Translations under genes and position numbers: made by a program
Notes under the pieces: model-generated
Seen by the model: only the letters and a program-made list of their open reading frames with translations
Told to the model about the DNA's origin: nothing
The model's database searches: none
Shown: one piece after another, positions 5,780 through 9,284 of the stretch
Layout of the letters: each line of letters opens with the position of its first letter
How positions within the stretch are numbered: position 1 is the stretch's first letter
Assembly: GCA_030635565.1 (NCBI GenBank)
Contig: DAOVYP010000057.1
Coordinates: 1 to 9,284, forward strand
DNA length: 9,284 bases
Source: Spirochaeta sp.
Lineage (GTDB): Bacteria; Spirochaetota; Spirochaetia; DSM-2461
Direction: 5' to 3'

Positions 5780-7887
5780 TTGGCGGCCTCCTCCAGTTCT
5801 CTTTTCCTGGTTTCAAGATCGGCGATTTCCCGGTCTAACGCCGATTCCTGCTTCATGCGGCATTTCGGACATTGAAAATGCTCACCCTCGAGATAGCCGT
5901 GGACGGGACAGACGGAGAAAACCGGAGAAATGGTGAAGCAGGGGAGACGGTATCCGGTCGCGATGGTTTTCACCAGTTCGCGACAGGCCTCCCAGTCCTT
6001 GATACGCTCTCCCAGAAATCCGTGAAACACGGTTCCTCCGGTATATTTTGTCTGCAGTTCGTCCTGCAGGTCGAGGGCATCGAAAATATCTTCCGTGAAA
6101 TCCACCGGCAGCTGGGTGGAGTTCGTGTAATAGGGATCGTCGGTCCCTGCGGTCTTGATATCCGGATAATGCTTTTTATCGTGTCGGGCCAGGCGGTAGC
6201 TGGTGCTTTCGGCGGGTGTTGCCTCCAGGTTGAAGAGCTCGCCGGTTTCTTCCTGATAGTCGGCCATGCGTCCCCGCATGAAGTCCAGGATGTCCAGGGC
6301 AAAATTCCGGGCCGTTGTATCGATGATGGGACTGCCGGTGAAATTGATGAGGCATTCGTTCATTCCCACCAGTCCGATGGTGTTGAAATGGTTATTCAGA
6401 TTCTTCAGATACCGTTTGGTATAGGGAAAGAGTCCCGCCTGGAGAAGATGGTTGATTACTTTGCGCTTGGCTGTCAGGGATTCGGCGGCCAGATCCATTG
6501 TTCGGCCCAATCTACCGTAAAAATCGGCTTCAGATGACGAGAGGTAACCGATACGGGGCAGGTTTATGGTGACCACACCGAGGGATCCGGTGAATTCATC
6601 TGAACCGAAGAGTCCTCCGCCCCGCTTTCTCAGCTCACGTTTGTCCAGCCGCAAACGGCAGCACATGGATCTGACATCCTCGGGATTCAGATCAGAATTG
6701 ATGAAGTTCTGGAAGTAGGGTGTTCCGAACTTGGAGGTCATTTCGAAGAGAAGCCTGGCGTTTGGACTGTCCCATTCGAAATCCCTGGTGATGTTGTATG
6801 TCGGAATGGGATAGGCAAACCCCCGACCGTTGGCATCTCCTTCAAGCATGAGCTGAATGAAGGCCTTGTTGATCATGTCCATTTCGGCGCGGCAGTCACC
6901 GTAAGAGAAATCCTGTTCATTACCCCCGACGACGGCGGGGCGCTCTTTCAGATCCGTGGGGCAGACCCAGTCCATGGTGATGTTGGTGAAGGGAGCCTGG
7001 CTTCCCCAGCGGGATGGGGTGTTCACACCGAAAATGAAACTCTGCAAGGCCTGTTTAACGGCTTTAAAGCTCAGCTTATCGGCTCTCACGAACGGTGCCA
7101 GGTAGGTGTCGAAGCTGGAAAGGGCCTGTGCACCGGCCCATTCATTCTGCATGATTCCCAGAAAATTGACGATCTGGAACATCAGCGTGGAGAGATGGGC
7201 GGCTGGACTGGAGGATATCTTTTCCGGGACTCCGCCCAGCCCTTCAGAGATGAGCTGCCTCAAAGACCAGCCGGCGCAGTAACCTGAGAACATGGACAGA
7301 TCGTGGATGTGCATGGCTCCCGATCGGTGGGCTTCGGACACTTCCGGGGAATAGACGTTCTTCAGCCAGTAATTAGCGGTGATGGTGCCTGAGTTATGGA
7401 GTATGAGTCCGCCGAGAGAAAAATTCACATTGGCGTTTTCATTCACCCGCCAGTCGGATCCGGAGAGATAGCCGTCCATGGTACGGTCAACATCCAGCAT
7501 CAGGCTTTTAGCGTCTCTGACGGCCTCCCGCCGGGAGCGGTAGAGAATATAAGCTCTGACAAGGGATGTCTCACCGTATTCGATGAGGGCGGATTCAACC
7601 AGATCCTGAATTTCTTCAACCGCCGGCAGCGAATTCGGGTGGCGATCATTCATGAAATTCCGGAGGGATGATTCAACCCGGTCGGTGATTTCTGCCGGGT
7701 CGGAATCACTGTTTACGGCTTCGACGGCCAAGGCGACGGCTTTTTTAATTCGGGAACGGTCGTACCTGACAACACGGCCGTCACGTTTGACGATCCGTTT
7801 GATTGGAAAATCCGCGACTGAGATGTTCTGCTCTGTGGTAACACCTATGAGCGCTTTCCAATCGGTTGTCCGGGTCTGCCCATCCAT
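5776..7887 (-). CDS. nrdD: Class III (anaerobic) ribonucleoside-triphosphate reductase, catalytic chain lacking the glycyl-radical segment
   Basis: 703-residue oxygen-sensitive cytosolic enzyme converting NTPs to dNTPs. An N-terminal ATP-cone (about 27-120, KRDGRVVRYDRSRI) gives allosteric control. The ten-stranded barrel follows, with HIHDL (193-197), YCAGWSL with Cys204, the paired cysteines MCCRLRLD (C409, C410) and GMNECL (508-513). The C-terminal zinc site reads C660-x2-H663-x9-C673-x2-C676. NrdDs I know, such as E. coli and T4, continue about 16 residues past the last zinc Cys to the radical glycine. This protein has 27 more residues, rich in Glu, Lys and Leu, then stops without an RVxGY motif. 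The motif is in the next gene. The start at 7887 has AGGAG 5 nt upstream, overlapping the nrdR stop, and nrdR ends 8 bp before. The active-site cysteine set and redoxin partner fit thiol-dependent rather than formate-dependent NrdD types, by inference. Confidence 0.93.
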   Translation of the reverse strand: MDGQTRTTDWKALIGVTTEQNISVADFPIKRIVKRDGRVVRYDRSRIKKAVALAVEAVNSDSDPAEITDRVESSLRNFMNDRHPNSLPAVEEIQDLVESALIEYGETSLVRAYILYRSRREAVRDAKSLMLDVDRTMDGYLSGSDWRVNENANVNFSLGGLILHNSGTITANYWLKNVYSPEVSEAHRSGAMHIHDLSMFSGYCAGWSLRQLISEGLGGVPEKISSSPAAHLSTLMFQIVNFLGIMQNEWAGAQALSSFDTYLAPFVRADKLSFKAVKQALQSFIFGVNTPSRWGSQAPFTNITMDWVCPTDLKERPAVVGGNEQDFSYGDCRAEMDMINKAFIQLMLEGDANGRGFAYPIPTYNITRDFEWDSPNARLLFEMTSKFGTPYFQNFINSDLNPEDVRSMCCRLRLDKRELRKRGGGLFGSDEFTGSLGVVTINLPRIGYLSSSEADFYGRLGRTMDLAAESLTAKRKVINHLLQAGLFPYTKRYLKNLNNHFNTIGLVGMNECLINFTGSPIIDTTARNFALDILDFMRGRMADYQEETGELFNLEATPAESTSYRLARHDKKHYPDIKTAGTDDPYYTNSTQLPVDFTEDIFDALDLQDELQTKYTGGTVFHGFLGERIKDWEACRELVKTIATGYRLPCFTISPVFSVCPVHGYLEGEHFQCPKCRMKQESALDREIADLETRKRELEEAAK
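5787..5794 (-). promoter_or_regulatory. Ribosome binding site inside nrdD for the radical/redoxin gene
   Basis: The - strand reads GGAGGAGG, ending 7 nt before the ATG at 5779. These bases are also nrdD codons for the final Glu-Glu. The strong, well-spaced site supports deliberate initiation of the downstream protein, together with termination-reinitiation at ATGA. Confidence 0.7.
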
Positions 7888-7895
7888 GAGTACTC

Positions 7896-8399
7896 CTAAA
7901 AAAGTTCGCCGTCGGGCTGGTTTTCCGAACCTTGAGGCTTCAGGTCCGGTCCGAGATCGTCAATCACCTGGATAAACTCTTCTACATCCTCAAATTGGCG
8001 GTATACCGAAGCGAATCGGACGTATGCGACTTTATCAAGGGAGAAGAGATTCTCCAAAACCAGATCGCCGATGGTTTCGCTCCGAATTTCGTGTGTGGAA
8101 CGGCTCATCATGGCCGCTTCATCCTCAATACGATGAAGGAGTTCTTCAACGGCTACATGGGCGACAGGGCGTTTCTCAATGGCCCGCTGTACTCCATACT
8201 CGATTTTTTTCAGATCGAAATTTTCCCGACGGCCGGACCTCTTAATCACCATAATGGGCACTTCTTCAATATGCTCATATGAGGTAAAGCGGTATCCGCA
8301 ACCGATGCACTCTCTGCGACGGCGGATGGTGGTACCGCTCTGATTCTGCCTGGACTCAATAACTTTGTCGTCGGTTTTTCCGCATAACGGACATTTCAC
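7896..8399 (-). CDS. nrdR: Transcriptional repressor of ribonucleotide reductase genes
   Basis: 167-residue NrdR, a nucleotide-sensing repressor that binds tandem NrdR boxes when loaded with ATP/dATP. The zinc ribbon is C3-x2-C6 (KCPLC) and C31-x2-C34 (CIGC), with RRRREC between. The ATP-cone spans about 48-140 (IKRSGRRENFDLKKI onward). Length is slightly above the usual 150-160 because of a polar tail from about residue 150. I choose the GTG at 8399 because NrdR proteins start with M-K-C-P, and because GGGAGGGG lies 11 nt upstream. A TTG at 8420 would add seven residues but sits at the edge of that purine-rich site. It heads the operon and is preceded by two NrdR-box-like repeats, indicating that it controls its own synthesis together with nrdD, the radical/redoxin protein and nrdG. 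Confidence 0.95.
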   Translation of the reverse strand: MKCPLCGKTDDKVIESRQNQSGTTIRRRRECIGCGYRFTSYEHIEEVPIMVIKRSGRRENFDLKKIEYGVQRAIEKRPVAHVAVEELLHRIEDEAAMMSRSTHEIRSETIGDLVLENLFSLDKVAYVRFASVYRQFEDVEEFIQVIDDLGPDLKPQGSENQPDGELF

Positions 8400-8423
8400 G
8401 CCGAGTCGTACCCCTCCCAAAAA

Positions 8424-8436
8424 ACGCCATATGTAG
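8424..8436. promoter_or_regulatory. NrdR box, promoter-distal copy
   Basis: ACGCCATATGTAG, identical to the copy at 8465-8477. The core CCATATGTAG matches 9 of 10 positions of the NrdR core CWATATNTWG as I remember it. It lies downstream of the predicted start site and about 25 bp before the nrdR start codon, so bound NrdR would block early elongation or cooperate with the other box. Confidence 0.65.
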
Positions 8437-8458
8437 GTGTTTGTCAGCCAATAGAAAC

Positions 8459-8486
8459 TTTATCACGCCATATGTAGAATCATCAA
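8459..8486 (-). promoter_or_regulatory. Candidate sigma70 promoter of the nrdR operon
   Basis: On the - strand TTGATG (8486-8481) is followed after 16 nt by GATAAA (8464-8459), each 4 of 6 against consensus. A second candidate, TTGACG (8525-8520) with 16 nt to AATTAT (8503-8498), is also possible, and a run of eight Ts lies in its spacer. Either would place at least one NrdR box at or just after the start site. Both elements are weak, so this is a prediction from position and operator overlap. Confidence 0.4.
8465..8477. promoter_or_regulatory. NrdR box, copy within the promoter
   Basis: Second exact copy of ACGCCATATGTAG, in the same orientation and 41 bp from the first (four helical turns, so on the same face of DNA). 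It falls between the -35 and -10 elements of the best candidate promoter, where binding would exclude RNA polymerase. Confidence 0.65.
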
Positions 8487-8549
8487 GGTTCACCGGGATA
8501 ATTCAGCAAAAAAAACGATCGTCAATTCAATTTTCTTTGTGATCAATGT

Positions 8550-9284
8550 CTACAGATTGGTTTCCAGACGGGCGGTACGGGTAGCCGTATCATCAATGTC
8601 TGAACGATCGATGGAAGGAGGGTCCTCGGGATTTGCCCAGATGCCGACGACGGACAAGGTCAAATCAGCATCGTCGTTCACGGTGAAACTGAGAGATATG
8701 GGAAATGGAGGGTTATCGCCGATAAATATCTCGGCAGATGTTCCCGAGGGAGACATTTCAAAGGGGAAATTGGAATTATGCAGGGTGAAGGGAGAAACCG
8801 ATTGAAGGCGAAGTACAAGACTTTTTGGGTCCGCTTCACCGCTGATAGTTCCTGAGATGGTTCGTCTGCCGAGAAAAGATCTTGCTTTCGACTTTATAAC
8901 CAGAGGGATTCTGTTGAATGGCATTCGGACTTCGGCCCGGCGTCCGAGATTCTCCAGCGGGTAGACGTTTCCGTCCAGTGTGAGTTCCGCATCTCCAATG
9001 GGACCGGGGCTCACGATTTCCAGTCGCCGGTCTCCATTTTTCAAATCAATGTGATCGAATATTTCCACAGGTTGCGGATTATCGGCGCTGAAGGGGTTCA
9101 GGCTGAGAATCCAGAACAGGGTGATGACTGCCGATAGGCTCAAAGTGAATGTCGCCGCCGGTGTGAGAATGCTGTGTCTGGTCCTGTGATAATGTAGACG
9201 CCAGTAATTCAGGCTTGTGATGCTGAGAATTACAGGAAAAAGCAGCAGAGTGAGAACCAGGTTCCCGGATATCCGTGTGAGCAG
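8550..9284 (-). CDS. Membrane protein with C-terminal beta-rich domain (N-terminal part cut by window edge)
   Basis: The frame is open from the right edge to a TAG at 8550-8552, giving 244 residues. A TTG at 9143 could be read as a start, but the upstream codons keep encoding membrane-like sequence, so the gene almost certainly begins outside the window. Visible residues 5-25 (LVLTLLLFPVILSI) and 40-62 (ITLFWILSL) look like two membrane helices joined by a short basic loop containing HYHRTRH. The remaining 180 residues, beginning NPFSADNPQPVEIF, are soluble, rich in alternating hydrophobic residues, and lack cysteines. By the positive-inside rule the HYHRTRH loop would be cytoplasmic and the soluble domain extracytoplasmic. 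I do not recognise the family. The layout faintly recalls membrane-bound M28 peptidases, whose catalytic part would be outside this window, but I see no catalytic motif here. It precedes nrdR by 150 bp. Confidence 0.75.
   Translation of the reverse strand: MLTRISGNLVLTLLLFPVILSITSLNYWRLHYHRTRHSILTPAATFTLSLSAVITLFWILSLNPFSADNPQPVEIFDHIDLKNGDRRLEIVSPGPIGDAELTLDGNVYPLENLGRRAEVRMPFNRIPLVIKSKARSFLGRRTISGTISGEADPKSLVLRLQSVSPFTLHNSNFPFEMSPSGTSAEIFIGDNPPFPISLSFTVNDDADLTLSVVGIWANPEDPPSIDRSDIDDTATRTARLETNL

Noticed and set aside
5770..5790. Programmed -1 frameshift joining nrdD to the radical/redoxin frame
   Set aside because: No slippery heptamer at the junction (the sequence is GCCGCCAAATGA); a strong ribosome binding site and ATGA overlap explain expression better by reinitiation.
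5872..6537. A 221-codon + strand open frame antisense to nrdD
   Set aside because: Lies fully within nrdD, which has strong family motifs across the region; the translation shows no motif and no good ribosome binding site stands out.
8500..8549. Intrinsic terminator for the membrane protein gene at the run of eight Ts (8508-8515, - strand)
   Set aside because: The only symmetry before the T run is the 8-bp palindrome ACGATCGT, with no GC-rich stem and loop; the tract more likely belongs to the nrdR promoter region.

Overview
The window is a gene-dense bacterial chromosome segment of moderate to fairly high G+C. It carries eight protein genes and no RNA genes, CRISPR arrays or mobile elements that I can see. 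Only the first gene is on the + strand; the other seven are on the - strand. The gene content (oxygen-independent class III ribonucleotide reductase, an FHA protein, a HisD-family protein) suggests an anaerobic or facultative bacterium. The style of the FolC and HisD-like proteins makes me lean weakly towards a spirochaete, but nothing here proves the lineage.

Layout from left to right. Positions 1-1227 (+) hold the 3' part of an MdtG-like MFS drug exporter, cut by the left edge. It converges with and overlaps folC (1210-2595, -). Upstream of folC on the - strand are a HisD-family dehydrogenase (2603-3934) and a small FHA-domain protein (3989-4330). Reading FHA - hisD - folC, these look like one transcription unit. 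A 199-bp gap at 4331-4529 holds the FHA ribosome binding site and a terminator-like hairpin that closes the next operon.

Positions 4530-8399 (-) form a tight dNTP-synthesis operon, read nrdR - nrdD - radical/redoxin protein - nrdG. It encodes the repressor NrdR, the class III ribonucleotide reductase catalytic chain NrdD, a 179-residue protein carrying the glycyl-radical motif fused to a thioredoxin-fold CPSC domain, and the radical-SAM activase NrdG. The last three genes overlap by 4 nt at each junction. Upstream of nrdR (8400-8549) lies a promoter region with two copies of a 13-bp NrdR-box-like sequence 41 bp apart, so the operon is probably autoregulated by NrdR. Positions 8550-9284 (-) hold the C-terminal part of a membrane-anchored protein cut by the right edge.

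The most unusual item is the reductase. The catalytic chain stops soon after its zinc site and lacks the glycyl-radical segment. That segment sits at the start of the next gene, which has its own strong ribosome binding site, and is joined there to a redoxin domain that could reduce the enzyme. This looks like a two-chain class III reductase with a free-standing radical/reductant subunit, loosely like the spare radical protein GrcA of pyruvate formate-lyase. A one-base A-run error at the junction would instead give one 883-residue chain and must be excluded. The second oddity is the HisD-family protein, which has changed positions that bind zinc and histidinol in true HisD, so it may not be a histidinol dehydrogenase.
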